A stretch of 64,000 bases of DNA, from NCBI RefSeq assembly GCF_019243775.1, contig NZ_CP069157.1, positions 1,178,001-1,242,000 of the forward strand, given 5' to 3'. The notes below the pieces were generated by a model. It was not told the DNA's origin. It saw nothing but the letters and a program-made list of their open reading frames with translations, and ran no database searches. The stretch is from Morganella morganii. GTDB lineage: Bacteria; Pseudomonadota; Gammaproteobacteria; Enterobacterales; Enterobacteriaceae. The translations under genes and the position numbers were made by a program. Shown one piece after another: positions 1 through 10,608 of the stretch (its first letter is position 1; every line of letters starts with the position of its first letter).

Positions 1-37
1 ATGGTGGCCTTTAATTTAAACAACAGAGATAGCACTG

Positions 38-1009
38 ATGCAAGATTTGCGTCTGATATTAATCGTTGTGGGTGCGGTAGCAATCATCGCATTGTTACTT
101 CACGGACTGTGGACGAGCCGTAAAGAGCGTTCTTCCCTGTTTCGCGCGCGCCCCATGAAGCGTCGTAAATACGAGTCGCAGGATGAAGCCGCTGATGATA
201 TGTCAGAGGCACACGGCTCCCGTCACTCTGCTGTATTACCGGAGGATCCGGCTCCGCAGGTCTCTCCGTATTCAGAAGCGCAGAATGAGCAGGATCCGTT
301 ATTATCTGCCGGCAGAATGTATCCGTCATCAGAGCCGGAAGAACCGCCTGTGATGCCGAAAGCCCAGAGCCCGCGCCGTCAGCCGGTAAAAGCACCGGAA
401 ACAGAGCCGCAAATCGGATTATTTGATGCCCTTGAGCAGGAAGCACAGGCACCGGCAGCTCCGGCTCCGGAGGTCATGACAACAGCCGCGGTGATCACTG
501 CCGCTGAAACTGACATGCCTCACACAGAAGAGCCGGTAACTGAACCGGAACCGGTTCAGGAAGCGCCGCGCAGCAGTGCAGAGAACAATGAGATTGTGCT
601 GGCACTGTTTGTGTCCGCCCATCCGGGACAGATGGTCGCAGGTGATATTCTGCGCACCGCTATCGAGCAGGCCGGGTTCCGTTTCGGGGCGATGAACATC
701 TATCACCGCCATGTCGATCCGGCAGGCAGTGGTCCGGTGTTATTCAGTCTGGCCAATATGGTGAATCCGGGCACGTTTGTACCGGAGCAGATGGAAGAGA
801 TCGAAACCCCGGGCGTGGCCATGTTTATGATGGTGCCGTCTTACGGTGACGCAAACCAGAACTTCAAGCTGATGTTACAGGCTGCTCAGCGTATCGCCTC
901 TGATGTCGGCGGCGTGGTTCTGGATGAGGAGCGCAAAATGCTGACACCGCAGAAAATCGAGGTGTACAAGGCGCGCATCCGCAAAGTTCTCGTCGCCAAA
1001 CAGAACTGA
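38..1009 (+). CDS. zipA: Cell division protein ZipA
   Basis: ZipA is the inner-membrane anchor that tethers FtsZ filaments to the membrane at the division site. The 323-residue protein has a single N-terminal membrane segment (about residues 5-25) followed by a basic stretch, a long Pro/Glu/Ala-rich linker to about residue 185, and a C-terminal globular FtsZ-binding domain (about 190-320) beginning near [16 protein letters not shown]. Length is close to the E. coli protein (328). The gene precedes ligA, as in E. coli. The ATG at 38 has only a weak ribosome binding site but gives the expected membrane N-terminus. Identification is secure. Confidence 0.96.
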   Translation: MQDLRLILIVVGAVAIIALLLHGLWTSRKERSSLFRARPMKRRKYESQDEAADDMSEAHGSRHSAVLPEDPAPQVSPYSEAQNEQDPLLSAGRMYPSSEPEEPPVMPKAQSPRRQPVKAPETEPQIGLFDALEQEAQAPAAPAPEVMTTAAVITAAETDMPHTEEPVTEPEPVQEAPRSSAENNEIVLALFVSAHPGQMVAGDILRTAIEQAGFRFGAMNIYHRHVDPAGSGPVLFSLANMVNPGTFVPEQMEEIETPGVAMFMMVPSYGDANQNFKLMLQAAQRIASDVGGVVLDEERKMLTPQKIEVYKARIRKVLVAKQN

Positions 1010-1024
1010 GACACACAAATCGCA

Positions 1025-1056
1025 CAAAAAACCCCCGCAATGACGGGGGTTTTTTT
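1025..1056 (+). terminator. Rho-independent terminator after zipA
   Basis: A C5G/CG5 hairpin flanked by A and T runs lies just downstream of zipA and ends in seven T residues. It implies that ligA is expressed from its own promoter between about 1057 and 1083. Confidence 0.85.
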
Positions 1057-1082
1057 CAGGTATAAACAGATTGCAGATCACT

Positions 1083-3105
<2,023 letters not shown>

Positions 3106-3114
3106 CAGACAGGC

Positions 3115-3146
3115 TGAAAAACGGTCTTCCGCAGAAGACCGTTTCA
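3115..3146 (+). terminator. Hairpin after ligA
   Basis: A long perfect stem (about AAACGGTCTTC / GAAGACCGTTT) with a short loop follows the ligA stop. There is no long T tract, so termination is likely but not certain. Confidence 0.6.
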
Positions 3147-3164
3147 GTCACATCAGGAGAGATG

Positions 3165-3386
3165 ATGGAGAAAGAAGATTTAGTGGCAGTCGCTAACACT
3201 GCTATGCCATTTGGTAAATACAAAGGTTGCCGTTTAATTGACCTTCCCGAGGAATACCTGCTCTGGTTTGCCCGTAAAGACAGTTTCCCGGAAGGGCGCC
3301 TGGGGCAGCTGATGCAACTCACCCTTGCGATTAAAACCGAAGGTTTAAGTGGCCTGATAAAACCGCTTAAACGTCCCGCTCACTGA
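3165..3386 (+). CDS. ypeB: DUF3820 family protein YpeB
   Basis: Small cytosolic protein of the DUF3820 family, closely resembling E. coli YpeB, which also sits next to ligA. The signature MPFGKYKG followed by LIDLPEEYLLWF is clear. Function is unknown; the family is sometimes labelled as a quorum-regulated virulence factor on structural grounds. Two adjacent ATGs occur (3162, 3165); the second matches the usual MEKE start and has an AGGAG-type site at good spacing. Its 3' end overlaps the convergent marR-type gene by a few bases. Confidence 0.88.
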   Translation: MEKEDLVAVANTAMPFGKYKGCRLIDLPEEYLLWFARKDSFPEGRLGQLMQLTLAIKTEGLSGLIKPLKRPAH

Positions 3387-3802
3387 TCCCGGGTCAGTGC
3401 ATCGATGACTTTCCGGCTCAGTATACGAAACTGGCGCTGTTCATCGTCATTCAGACTTGCAAATACTTTTTCTGCATTGCGGGTGCGTCCTGTTGCCGCG
3501 CGGGACAGAAACTCTTCACCTTCCGGTGTCAGCTGGGTCACCAGTTCCCGTTTATCGGTCTCCGACTGATACTGGGAAACAAACTGGTGTTTTTTCAGCG
3601 CCCGTAATGATTTCGAGACATTCTGGCGCGAAATCCCGAGTTTCTGGCTTAAATCCGACGGGGTTAAATCCCCCTGAAGGCGCAACATTTCCATTACGTC
3701 ATACTGTGCCCACGTCACCTTTTCAGGTGAGCAGATGGTCCGTTGCGCTACCAATGTGCACTGTAACAATGACAGTGTATTTTCCAGTTCCTTGAATGAC
3801 AT
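3380..3802 (-). CDS. MarR family transcriptional regulator
   Basis: A 140-residue winged helix-turn-helix regulator of the MarR family: N-terminal dimerisation helix, HTH around LTPSDLSQKLGISRQNVSKSLRALKKH (about 50-78), then the wing with DKRELVTQLTPEGEEFL, which carries the typical D-x-R motif. It has a strong GGGAGGT ribosome site. It is divergent from an SDR gene at 3926, and perfect palindromes lie between them, so it probably represses itself and the SDR gene and responds to a small ligand. The ligand cannot be deduced. Confidence 0.88.
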   Translation of the reverse strand: MSFKELENTLSLLQCTLVAQRTICSPEKVTWAQYDVMEMLRLQGDLTPSDLSQKLGISRQNVSKSLRALKKHQFVSQYQSETDKRELVTQLTPEGEEFLSRAATGRTRNAEKVFASLNDDEQRQFRILSRKVIDALTRDQ

Positions 3803-3860
3803 AACACCTCCCTTTTATCCTCCCCCTTAGTTTAGCCGAAAGGCAAAATCAGGAAAAGAA

Positions 3861-3905
3861 AGTTGATTAATAAAAGTTAATCAACTAAGCTTTTAGTTAA
3901 CTAAA
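3861..3905. promoter_or_regulatory. Paired palindromic operators between marR-type gene and SDR gene
   Basis: Two inverted repeats sit in the divergent intergenic region: AGTTGATTAA with its exact complement six bases later (3861-3886), and the perfect 14-bp palindrome TTTAGTTAACTAAA (3892-3905). Both share the AGTTAA/TTAACT core. MarR proteins bind such AT-rich palindromes, so these are likely operators for the adjacent regulator; this is inference from position and symmetry. Confidence 0.75.
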
Positions 3906-3925
3906 GTTAATTAAAAGGTGATGGT

Positions 3926-4678
3926 ATGACAGACTTTCAACAGAAGATTATCCTGGTTACCGGAGCCTCAACAGGGGTGGGTGAAGGAATTGCCCGTGAA
4001 TTACTGAAAAGAGGGGCTAAAGTTGCGATTACCGGGCGAAATCCGGAACATCTGCAAAAGGCAATAAATGAGTGGGATCCTACGGGAGATAGCGTGCTGG
4101 CAATTGAAGCAGATGTACGTAAACTGAGCGATTGTAAGCGGATGGTGAGCACAGTGTCAGATAAATTCGGTGCTTTACACGGGTTGGTAAACAATGCAGG
4201 GATCACCGGGCCGCATGGTGTGAAGATTGAGGATTATGATTTTGAGGCCTGGCAGGATGTGATGGCTACGGATGTGACCGGCACATTTCTCGGGATGAAA
4301 TTCGCTATTCCTGCCATTATCAAAAGCGGCGGCGGGGCAGTGGTGAATTTATCAGCCTGTAACGGAGTCACCGGTATTGCGGGGATTGCACCTTATACCG
4401 CTGCCAAGCACGCAGTACTCGGGCTGACCCGCGCGGCGGCACTGGAATATGCAGAACAGGGCGTGCGGATTAATGCGGTCGGCCCCGGCTATGTGGCGAC
4501 ACCAAATATTCTGGCGTTACCGCAGGATGTACAGGCAATGATGGCGGAGAGTCACCCGATGAAACGGATGGCAACACGGGAAGAGGTGGCAAAAATGGTC
4601 GCGTTTCTGTTATCAGATGACAGTCGTTTTTGTACCGGCGGTTTTTATCCGGTGGATGGCGGGTATACCGCGCAATGA
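3926..4678 (+). CDS. SDR family oxidoreductase, probably MarR-controlled
   Basis: A 250-residue classical short-chain dehydrogenase/reductase. Seen: cofactor motif TGASTGVGEG (about 12-21), NNAG (about 88), catalytic Ser in NLSACNG, and YTAAKHA (YxxxK) near residue 155, ending with the common VDGGYTAQ. It would use NAD(P)H to oxidise or reduce an alcohol/ketone; the substrate is not evident. The gene starts just after the palindromic operators and is divergent from the MarR-type gene, a layout typical of a regulator and the detoxification enzyme it controls. Confidence 0.88.
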   Translation: MTDFQQKIILVTGASTGVGEGIARELLKRGAKVAITGRNPEHLQKAINEWDPTGDSVLAIEADVRKLSDCKRMVSTVSDKFGALHGLVNNAGITGPHGVKIEDYDFEAWQDVMATDVTGTFLGMKFAIPAIIKSGGGAVVNLSACNGVTGIAGIAPYTAAKHAVLGLTRAAALEYAEQGVRINAVGPGYVATPNILALPQDVQAMMAESHPMKRMATREEVAKMVAFLLSDDSRFCTGGFYPVDGGYTAQ

Positions 4679-4695
4679 CAAGAAAGCAGAAACGA

Positions 4696-4722
4696 AAAAC
4701 CCCGGTCAGAGACCAGGGTTTA
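4696..4722 (+). terminator. Hairpin terminator after SDR gene
   Basis: A stem pairing AAACCCC-GGTC with GACC-AGGGTTT lies between the SDR stop and the convergent tRNA-Ala gene. Confidence 0.55.
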
Positions 4723-4726
4723 AATT

Positions 4727-4802
<76 letters not shown>

Positions 4803-4843
4803 GGAAAACCGGATGTCACGGTATTTATCAGTCACCAAAGATT

Positions 4844-4919
<76 letters not shown>

Positions 4920-5031
4920 GATAAAATCGACCGGACGCGCAGCATAATAGGCAAGGTTCCCTGAGCTGTCAACGGCTTAATATGAAATTCGTGTGCGACC
5001 GATGAAAAAGCCGTCAATTCAGTAAAATGAC

Positions 5032-5060
5032 AAAAAAATACCCGGCACAGGGCCGGGTAT
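5032..5060 (-). terminator. gltX: Terminator of gltX
   Basis: On the minus strand a stem of ATACCCGGC with GCCGGGTAT is followed by seven T residues, directly after the gltX stop. Confidence 0.85.
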
Positions 5061-5077
5061 CAGGTCGTTGACAATGA

Positions 5078-6493
5078 TTACTGTGCTTCGCGCTCAGCAA
5101 TAAAGGCCAGCGCCATATCGATACGCGCCAGAGAGCGGGACTGACCAATCGCATGTACGGTCACATCCAGACCCGGAGACTGACCGGCACCGGTCACAGC
5201 AACACGTAACGGCATACCGACTTTACCCATCCCGATTTCCAGTTCATCAGCCGTTGCCTGAATGGCTTCGTGTACGGCTTCCGGTGTCCAGGTGGTCAGT
5301 GCGGCCAGTTTGGCTTTAACCACTTCCAGCGGCTGACGGGCAACCGGGCGCAGATGTTTTTTCGCGGCATCGGCATCGAAGCTGTCAAAGTCTTCATAGA
5401 AGTAACGGCAGGTTTCCGCCATTTCTTTCAGTGTCTTGCAGCGTTCGCCCAGCAGGCGGACCAGGTCTGCCAGTTCAGGGCCGTTGCGGGTATCAATCCC
5501 GGCGTTCTCAATATGCCATTGCAGGTAAACAGCCACTTCTTCCGCAGGCATACTGTTAATGTAGTGGTGGTTGAGCCACTGTAATTTCTCAGTATTGAAT
5601 GCACTGGCGGATTTGCTGACGGCTTCCAGGGTGAACAGCTCAGTCATTTCTTCAATGCTGAAGATTTCCTGATCGCCGTGAGACCAGCCCAGACGCACCA
5701 GGTAGTTCAGCAGTGCCTGCGGCAGATAGCCGTCATCGCGGTACTGCATCACACCCACTGCACCATGGCGTTTGGATAATTTCTTGCCGTCGTCGCCGTT
5801 GATCATGGATACGTGGGCATATTCCGGTACCGGCGCACCGAGGGCTTTCAGGATGTTGATCTGGCGCGGTGTGTTGTTGATATGGTCTTCACCACGGATA
5901 ACATGGGTGATTTCCATATCCCAGTCATCGACAACCACACAGAAGTTATAGGTCGGGGAACCATCAGTACGGCGGATGATTAAGTCATCCAGTTCCTGGT
6001 TGCTGAATTCAATCGGCCCGCGGATTTTGTCGTCAAAAATAACAGATCCTTCCTGCGGGTTACGGAAACGCACCACGTGCGGCTCATCCGCAGTATGGTT
6101 ATGAGCGTGATCGCGGCAGCAACCGTCGTAACGCGGCTTCTCATTATTCGCCATCTGTTTTTCACGCAGGGCTTCCAGACGCTCTTTGGAGCAATAGCAG
6201 CGGTAAGCCGTACCGTTTTCAATCATGGTGTCGATCACCTGATTGTAGCGGTCAAAGCGTTTGGTCTGGTAATACGGACCTTCATCCCAGCCGAGATTAA
6301 GCCAGTTCATCCCGTCCATAATGGCGTCGATAGCTTCCTGAGTTGAGCGTTCAAGATCAGTATCTTCTATACGCAGGACAAATTCACCGTGGTTGTGACG
6401 GCTGTACAGCCAGGAGTACAGAGCGGTACGTGCACCGCCCACATGCAGGTAGCCGGTAGGGCTGGGTGCGAAACGGGTTTTTACTTTACTCAT
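5078..6493 (-). CDS. gltX: Glutamyl-tRNA synthetase
   Basis: GltX charges tRNA-Glu with glutamate. Seen: class I HIGH-type motif [14 protein letters not shown] at the N-terminus, the zinc-binding Cys/His cluster (CYCSKE...CCRDHAH, about 98-125), and the KMSKS-like KLSKRHG near residue 240. Length 471 matches E. coli. An ATG five codons upstream (6508) lacks a ribosome site, whereas the ATG at 6493 is preceded by AAAGG at good distance and gives the conserved [11 protein letters not shown] start. Confidence 0.97.
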   Translation of the reverse strand: MSKVKTRFAPSPTGYLHVGGARTALYSWLYSRHNHGEFVLRIEDTDLERSTQEAIDAIMDGMNWLNLGWDEGPYYQTKRFDRYNQVIDTMIENGTAYRCYCSKERLEALREKQMANNEKPRYDGCCRDHAHNHTADEPHVVRFRNPQEGSVIFDDKIRGPIEFSNQELDDLIIRRTDGSPTYNFCVVVDDWDMEITHVIRGEDHINNTPRQINILKALGAPVPEYAHVSMINGDDGKKLSKRHGAVGVMQYRDDGYLPQALLNYLVRLGWSHGDQEIFSIEEMTELFTLEAVSKSASAFNTEKLQWLNHHYINSMPAEEVAVYLQWHIENAGIDTRNGPELADLVRLLGERCKTLKEMAETCRYFYEDFDSFDADAAKKHLRPVARQPLEVVKAKLAALTTWTPEAVHEAIQATADELEIGMGKVGMPLRVAVTGAGQSPGLDVTVHAIGQSRSLARIDMALAFIAEREAQ

Positions 6494-6639
6494 TGGAATG
6501 CCTTTCATAACGTCTGCGCCAGACGTAGTGGATGAAGAAATACGATGCGGGATATTTTAGCACTGAGACATAATTCCTCAATGAAAAGGGGGAAAGAAGG
6601 CCGAAAAAGTCATTTTTCTCGTGTCAAAAGGAAAAACAC

Positions 6640-6789
6640 ATGACAAAACAGGACGTTTTTGCAGCACTGAATCTGACGGCGATCACGATTTATCCGATTT
6701 CTGCTTACATACTGCGCGCGGGTGGTGATAATCAGAACAGGGTGACTAAAATTACAACGAACGATCATTTTCTTTCGAAAAAGCGTTGA
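6640..6789 (+). CDS. Possible 49-residue small protein (weak)
   Basis: A short reading frame begins with ATG after AAAGGAAAAACAC and encodes about 49 residues starting MTKQDVFAALNL, ending inside the tRNA-Val promoter. No family is recognised. It occupies the only stretch of the 336-base gap between gltX and the tRNA block that looks translatable; the overlap with the -35 element argues for caution. Confidence 0.2.
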   Translation: MTKQDVFAALNLTAITIYPISAYILRAGGDNQNRVTKITTNDHFLSKKR

Positions 6790-6813
6790 CTCAAACGCGC
6801 AGATCCCTATAAT
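6786..6813 (+). promoter_or_regulatory. Sigma-70 promoter of the tRNA-Val/Lys operon
   Basis: TTGACT (6786-6791) and a perfect TATAAT (6808-6813) with 16-base spacing, 16 bases before the first tRNA, followed by a GC-rich stretch typical of stable-RNA promoters. Confidence 0.85.
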
Positions 6814-6829
6814 GCACCTCCATCACGAC

Positions 6830-6905
6830 GGGCGATTAGCTCAGTTGGTAGAGCATCTCCCTTACAAGGAGGGGGTCACTGGTTCGAGCCCGGTATCGCC
6901 CACCA
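6830..6905 (+). tRNA. valU: tRNA-Val (TAC) copy 1
   Basis: A 76-nt tRNA with anticodon TAC, T-loop GTTCGAGCC and encoded CCA. First of three identical copies followed by two tRNA-Lys genes, matching the valU-valX-valY-lysV block beside E. coli gltX. Confidence 0.97.
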
Positions 6906-6960
6906 TTCTTATTAAGAATGAACGTTGTGATAGTGAAGTAAAGCAGTAAATGTTATGAAT

Positions 6961-7036
6961 GGGCGATTAGCTCAGTTGGTAGAGCATCTCCCTTACAAGG
7001 AGGGGGTCACTGGTTCGAGCCCGGTATCGCCCACCA
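6961..7036 (+). tRNA. valX: tRNA-Val (TAC) copy 2
   Basis: Identical to the copy at 6830; anticodon TAC; CCA encoded. Separated from it by a 55-base spacer. Confidence 0.97.
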
Positions 7037-7073
7037 TTCATAATAATGATGTAAGTTGCAGTCATCCTGAAGT

Positions 7074-7149
7074 GGGCGATTAGCTCAGTTGGTAGAGCAT
7101 CTCCCTTACAAGGAGGGGGTCACTGGTTCGAGCCCGGTATCGCCCACCA
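7074..7149 (+). tRNA. valY: tRNA-Val (TAC) copy 3
   Basis: Identical to the two preceding genes; anticodon TAC; CCA encoded. Confidence 0.97.
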
Positions 7150-7181
7150 CTTCACATGATTCTCCCGCATCACTCAGGTAT

Positions 7182-7257
7182 GGGTCGTTAGCTCAGTTGG
7201 TAGAGCAGTTGACTTTTAATCAATTGGTCACAGGTTCGAATCCTGTACGACCCACCA
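7182..7257 (+). tRNA. lysV: tRNA-Lys (TTT) copy 1
   Basis: A 76-nt tRNA with anticodon TTT, T-loop GTTCGAATC and encoded CCA; continues the same transcript as the tRNA-Val genes. Confidence 0.97.
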
Positions 7258-7281
7258 TTCCTGAAAATCAATCCCAAAGAT

Positions 7282-7357
7282 GGGTCGTTAGCTCAGTTGG
7301 TAGAGCAGTTGACTTTTAATCAATTGGTCACAGGTTCGAATCCTGTACGACCCACCA
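7282..7357 (+). tRNA. tRNA-Lys (TTT) copy 2
   Basis: Identical to the tRNA-Lys at 7182, 24 bases downstream; anticodon TTT. Last gene of the block; no clear hairpin terminator follows, only a T/C-rich stretch. Confidence 0.97.
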
Positions 7358-7609
7358 TCTTTCTTCTCCCTGCAGTTCTCTTTTTTCTCAGTTATCCTCT
7401 TTCTTAATTTCTGTTTATTTCTCTCTGTTCTCTGTCTGATTTTGTGATCTGTCTCATGCTGTCCCATTAAAGTTTTTAACCGATCTGCCGTTATTTCCCT
7501 GTATCAGTCACGATTTTTTGTGATCTCTCTTTTTATAACAAACACTGACGTCGTTCCGGCAGCCCGGAGCGGCATATCTGTATTTCTTTCAGCATGGAGC
7601 TATATTCCG

Positions 7610-8716
7610 ATGTCGTGGCCTGTTCCTGAATTTCCGGTTAAACGTGATGCACCGGGCGCCAAAATTACGCTGTGGCTGGGGTTGCTGTTCGTCGTTCTGG
7701 CCCTTATCTTTTTTCTCGATTTTTATATTTTCAAACTCCCGCTGACGGAAGTACTGATTTTTATCTATCTGCCGTACATTCTGATCTGGATGTGTCTGTT
7801 CACTTACGCCATGCACCGTCATGAGCAGGCGCGGATTGCCTGTCAGAGCTGGAATGCTTCCATTAATTTCAAACGTAATGAGTGGGTCAACTGGTGCCAG
7901 CGCAGACTGATGGTGACCGGGGTTTCATTGCTGATGCCGAAAAGTGTTAAACAGGTTTATACCTCAGAGCGGAAACAACGGACAGATGAAGAAGATAAAC
8001 AACTGCTTGCCGGTTATGACCATTCGGTTGAGGCTATTTTTACCGCGCTGGCGAAAGATCTGAATCAGCAGCATGAAGGTTATCAGTCAAAACTGAAAAC
8101 CGTGTATGTGATCACCCCGAATCAGCTGCAAAATACAGAAATTGAGCGCAATGTAACGAAAATCTGGGGTTGTGCGACTGAATTCATTCAGACACCGGAT
8201 GATATCGGCCATCTGTTTGATGAGGAAGATAACAGCGCCATGTGGCTGCTGGTCGGACTGAATATCTGGCAGGCGGGTCAGATACCGGCTTATCACGAAA
8301 TGGCAAGCGCCATTCTGCTGACATCCTGCTACTATTTTGAGCGCAATACATTTCCGTTTAACGGTAGTTTGTCGCGCTTTATGCCGATCAATGAAATGCA
8401 GTTAACCGCCGATCTGCCGATGCTGGAAAAAATGAATCTGCTGGATAAAGAGGAAGAGAAATCATTCTGGCTGATGCGGGAAAATGAACTGGCGCAGGAT
8501 GTGATTTATCAGTACTGCAATAAAGCACAGCGCCGTACTTTCCTGAAAAATAATATTTATATTGCGGATAATCAGGTCAGCGCTGACAGGGAAGCGGTTT
8601 TTGTGATGGCAATGATGCTGATAAAAGCGATGGAAACCCTCAGCCCGCAGTGTCTGCTGATGATGGACAGTGATGGTCTCGGGTATGCCACCGTGGTCGG
8701 GTGCGAAGTCCGCTGA
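7610..8716 (+). CDS. Uncharacterised two-helix membrane protein
   Basis: I do not recognise the family. The open frame extends up to a GTG at 7520, but the ATG at 7610 (MSWPVPEF) is preceded by GGAG and starts a protein of about 368 residues. Two adjacent hydrophobic helices lie near residues 20-65 (LWLGLLFVVLALIFFLDFYIF and VLIFIYLPYILIWMCLF), then a cytosolic domain with repeated references to an Asp/Glu-rich loop (PDDIGHLFDEED) and a C-terminal Met-rich segment. A late gene body ending MMDSDGLGYATVVGCEVR has the look of a fold with an acyl-synthase-like C-terminus, but no function can be assigned. Confidence 0.6.
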   Translation: MSWPVPEFPVKRDAPGAKITLWLGLLFVVLALIFFLDFYIFKLPLTEVLIFIYLPYILIWMCLFTYAMHRHEQARIACQSWNASINFKRNEWVNWCQRRLMVTGVSLLMPKSVKQVYTSERKQRTDEEDKQLLAGYDHSVEAIFTALAKDLNQQHEGYQSKLKTVYVITPNQLQNTEIERNVTKIWGCATEFIQTPDDIGHLFDEEDNSAMWLLVGLNIWQAGQIPAYHEMASAILLTSCYYFERNTFPFNGSLSRFMPINEMQLTADLPMLEKMNLLDKEEEKSFWLMRENELAQDVIYQYCNKAQRRTFLKNNIYIADNQVSADREAVFVMAMMLIKAMETLSPQCLLMMDSDGLGYATVVGCEVR

Positions 8717-8722
8717 CACAAC

Positions 8723-8750
8723 ATTCCGGTGGTGAAGGCACCACCGGAAT
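8723..8750. terminator. Bidirectional terminator between convergent genes
   Basis: A perfect 12-bp stem (ATTCCGGTGGTG and its complement) with a 4-base loop separates the convergent genes ending at 8716 and 8754. Confidence 0.75.
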
Positions 8751-8753
8751 CAC

Positions 8754-9218
8754 TCACTTTTCCTGACCTGCGCGGATAGCCGCCGCCAGTTCAGCCAGCT
8801 TCTTATCATCTGCCCGCTCACAGTCGTGGGATGACAAAAATCCCGGATACTGTGTGTAAAATGCGGGCTGTTTATGCTCGATCGGCCGCCATTCTGTCAT
8901 ATCTGCGGTGCCGTGCATCGGGCTGAGTTTACTGTGGATATGATCCACCCCGTAGCCCTCGAAAAACATGCCGCAGCGCGCGACATCCGGAAATGCCTTT
9001 TCCAGAACTTTTGCCACTTTTTTAGTTGCCAGCACCAGGCCGGTCAGAACATCGTCTTCCAGGTCAAATGCATAGCTCGGGTAATGCGCCTTCGGGATCA
9101 CCACCGTAAAACCGTCGGTATTGGGAAATATCGACAAAAATGCCAGATAATGCTCATCTTCCCAGATCTTATGACAGGGGGCTTTCCCCGCCGCGATATC
9201 ACAAAAAATACACGCCAT
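8754..9218 (-). CDS. HIT domain protein
   Basis: A 154-residue histidine-triad superfamily member (nucleotide hydrolase/transferase fold). Seen: N-terminal CIFCDIAAGKAPCHKIWEDEHYLAFL, the VIPKAHYPSYAFDL strand, and the active-site region GVDHIHSKLSPMHG. In typical HIT proteins the triad is H-x-H-x-H; here the third position is Lys. The paired N-terminal CxxC may bind zinc as in some HIT proteins. Substrate unknown; probably a nucleotide conjugate. Confidence 0.85.
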   Translation of the reverse strand: MACIFCDIAAGKAPCHKIWEDEHYLAFLSIFPNTDGFTVVIPKAHYPSYAFDLEDDVLTGLVLATKKVAKVLEKAFPDVARCGMFFEGYGVDHIHSKLSPMHGTADMTEWRPIEHKQPAFYTQYPGFLSSHDCERADDKKLAELAAAIRAGQEK

Positions 9219-9379
9219 TTATCAGACTCTCCCGGTCAGTGAACAGGTCGTATCCAACATACAGGATAGGGCACGGAAATACCATTATGCAGGCGCTAAA
9301 TCAGCCACTTAGGGAAAACTTTATTATTTTCAGTAAGTTGCTATAATAGGTGAACGTTCACAACAATGAGGAGTTTATT

Positions 9380-9607
9380 ATGCGAACTAACAGAGCTGCG
9401 AGACGTTTGTTAGGAATGCCCTATACATACAGTAAAGGGAAATCAAAAATTAACATCTTTATTGCAGCTGCCGCAGATGAAAATGCGGAAAAAATCCCGC
9501 AGGCGCTGAAGTCAAAAAGCAGAATCTGTGTCATTCAGGACGATAATAAGAAAACCCGGACTTATCACAAAATCGAGACACATTATCCGGGCTATATGGC
9601 ATGCTGA
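9380..9607 (+). CDS. Small basic hypothetical protein
   Basis: Not recognised. The open frame reaches 9350, but a strong GAGGAG site precedes the ATG at 9380, giving a 75-residue basic protein beginning MRTNRAARRLLGMPYTYSKGKSK. The mid-section is Ala/Glu rich and there is no signal peptide or membrane helix. A hairpin terminator follows near 9645-9670. Confidence 0.5.
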   Translation: MRTNRAARRLLGMPYTYSKGKSKINIFIAAAADENAEKIPQALKSKSRICVIQDDNKKTRTYHKIETHYPGYMAC

Positions 9608-9642
9608 TACCACTGCACATGTGATAACGGCATGATGCAATA

Positions 9643-9670
9643 AGAAAAGGGGCTGAGGCCTCTTTTTTAA
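9643..9670 (+). terminator. Probable terminator
   Basis: An imperfect GGGGC/GGCCTC hairpin followed by six T residues after the small gene at 9380. Confidence 0.5.
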
Positions 9671-9768
9671 TGTCTGAAACGTGCAATCGCTCGCAACCTG
9701 AACAAATTATGTTTATGCTGGCAGCACAATAATTAAAACCATTCAGCATGTGATTACGGCAGGGGAAG

Positions 9769-10287
9769 ATGGACTATCTGTATTACGCAGGGCAGGGGCT
9801 CGGTATTGTTGCGTTTATTATCGGCACGACGGTTTTTGTCCAGCGCAATGAGCGGAAACTCAAAATCCGGTTATCAATTTACACCGCCATTATGGCATCC
9901 CACTTTTTTCTGCTTGGTGCCTATCCCGCCGGGATCAGTGCCACGCTCAACAGCATCCGGACTTATGTGTCTATCAGCCATCGTCAGCGTTGGGTGCTCT
10001 GGTTATTTGTTTCACTGACACTGGTTCTGGCGGTGCCTAATATCCGTACCTGGCAGGAAGTGCTGCCGGTAACGGGCACCCTGATGAGCACCTTTGCGTT
10101 TTTTCTGCTGACGGGATTGCGTATGCGGTATGTGATCTGGTGTTCAACAGCCTGCTGGGTGGTGTATAACGCCTGGCTGGGAACGGTCGGCGGCACACTG
10201 ATTGAATCGACGTTTCTGGTGATCAACGGCTGGGCGATTTTCCGTTTCCGGCGTCTGATAAAACAGGGAATTAATCCGTTCAGTTAA
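9769..10287 (+). CDS. ygjV: YgjV family inner membrane protein
   Basis: A 172-residue multi-pass membrane protein closely resembling E. coli YgjV (Imp-YgjV family). About six hydrophobic segments; family hallmarks include HFFLLGAYPAGISATLNSIRT near residues 45-65 and the C-terminal GGTLIESTFLVINGWAIFRFRR. Function is unknown in the family. Confidence 0.85.
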   Translation: MDYLYYAGQGLGIVAFIIGTTVFVQRNERKLKIRLSIYTAIMASHFFLLGAYPAGISATLNSIRTYVSISHRQRWVLWLFVSLTLVLAVPNIRTWQEVLPVTGTLMSTFAFFLLTGLRMRYVIWCSTACWVVYNAWLGTVGGTLIESTFLVINGWAIFRFRRLIKQGINPFS

Positions 10288-10291
10288 GCGG

Positions 10292-10549
10292 TTACGGCTG
10301 CTCATCCGGGGGGAGCGTGTCTTCCGGATCATCCGGAATTCCGGGGCTGTCGTCATCACCGGAGCCGTTTTCCCGCATCACCTCGTTACACATGAAGTAG
10401 AGGTTGGGACGGCGTTTGGCGATATATTTCAGGCGGAGTTCGCACTCATGTCTGGTATAGATATCTTCCGTGACCGGCAGTGCCTCGCAGGCATCGTCGC
10501 CGCAGGTACTCACCAGTAGCACAAATCCGATAGTTTCTAACATAAACAT
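10292..10549 (-). CDS. Small Cys-containing hypothetical protein
   Basis: An 85-residue product whose first half resembles short DUF1482/YebW-like enteric proteins: hydrophobic start (MFMLETIGFVLLVSTC), paired acidic-Cys residues (CGDDACEALPV) and a later TRHECELRLKY-NLYFMCNEV. The tail is rich in Asp, Pro and Gly. The family link is tentative and no function is known. It is convergent with ygjV. Confidence 0.5.
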   Translation of the reverse strand: MFMLETIGFVLLVSTCGDDACEALPVTEDIYTRHECELRLKYIAKRRPNLYFMCNEVMRENGSGDDDSPGIPDDPEDTLPPDEQP

Positions 10550-10608
10550 CCGCCGGTTTTATTTCAGAGGCGCTATTATGTCGTAAATGATTGCCTGTCG
10601 TCCAGTTT

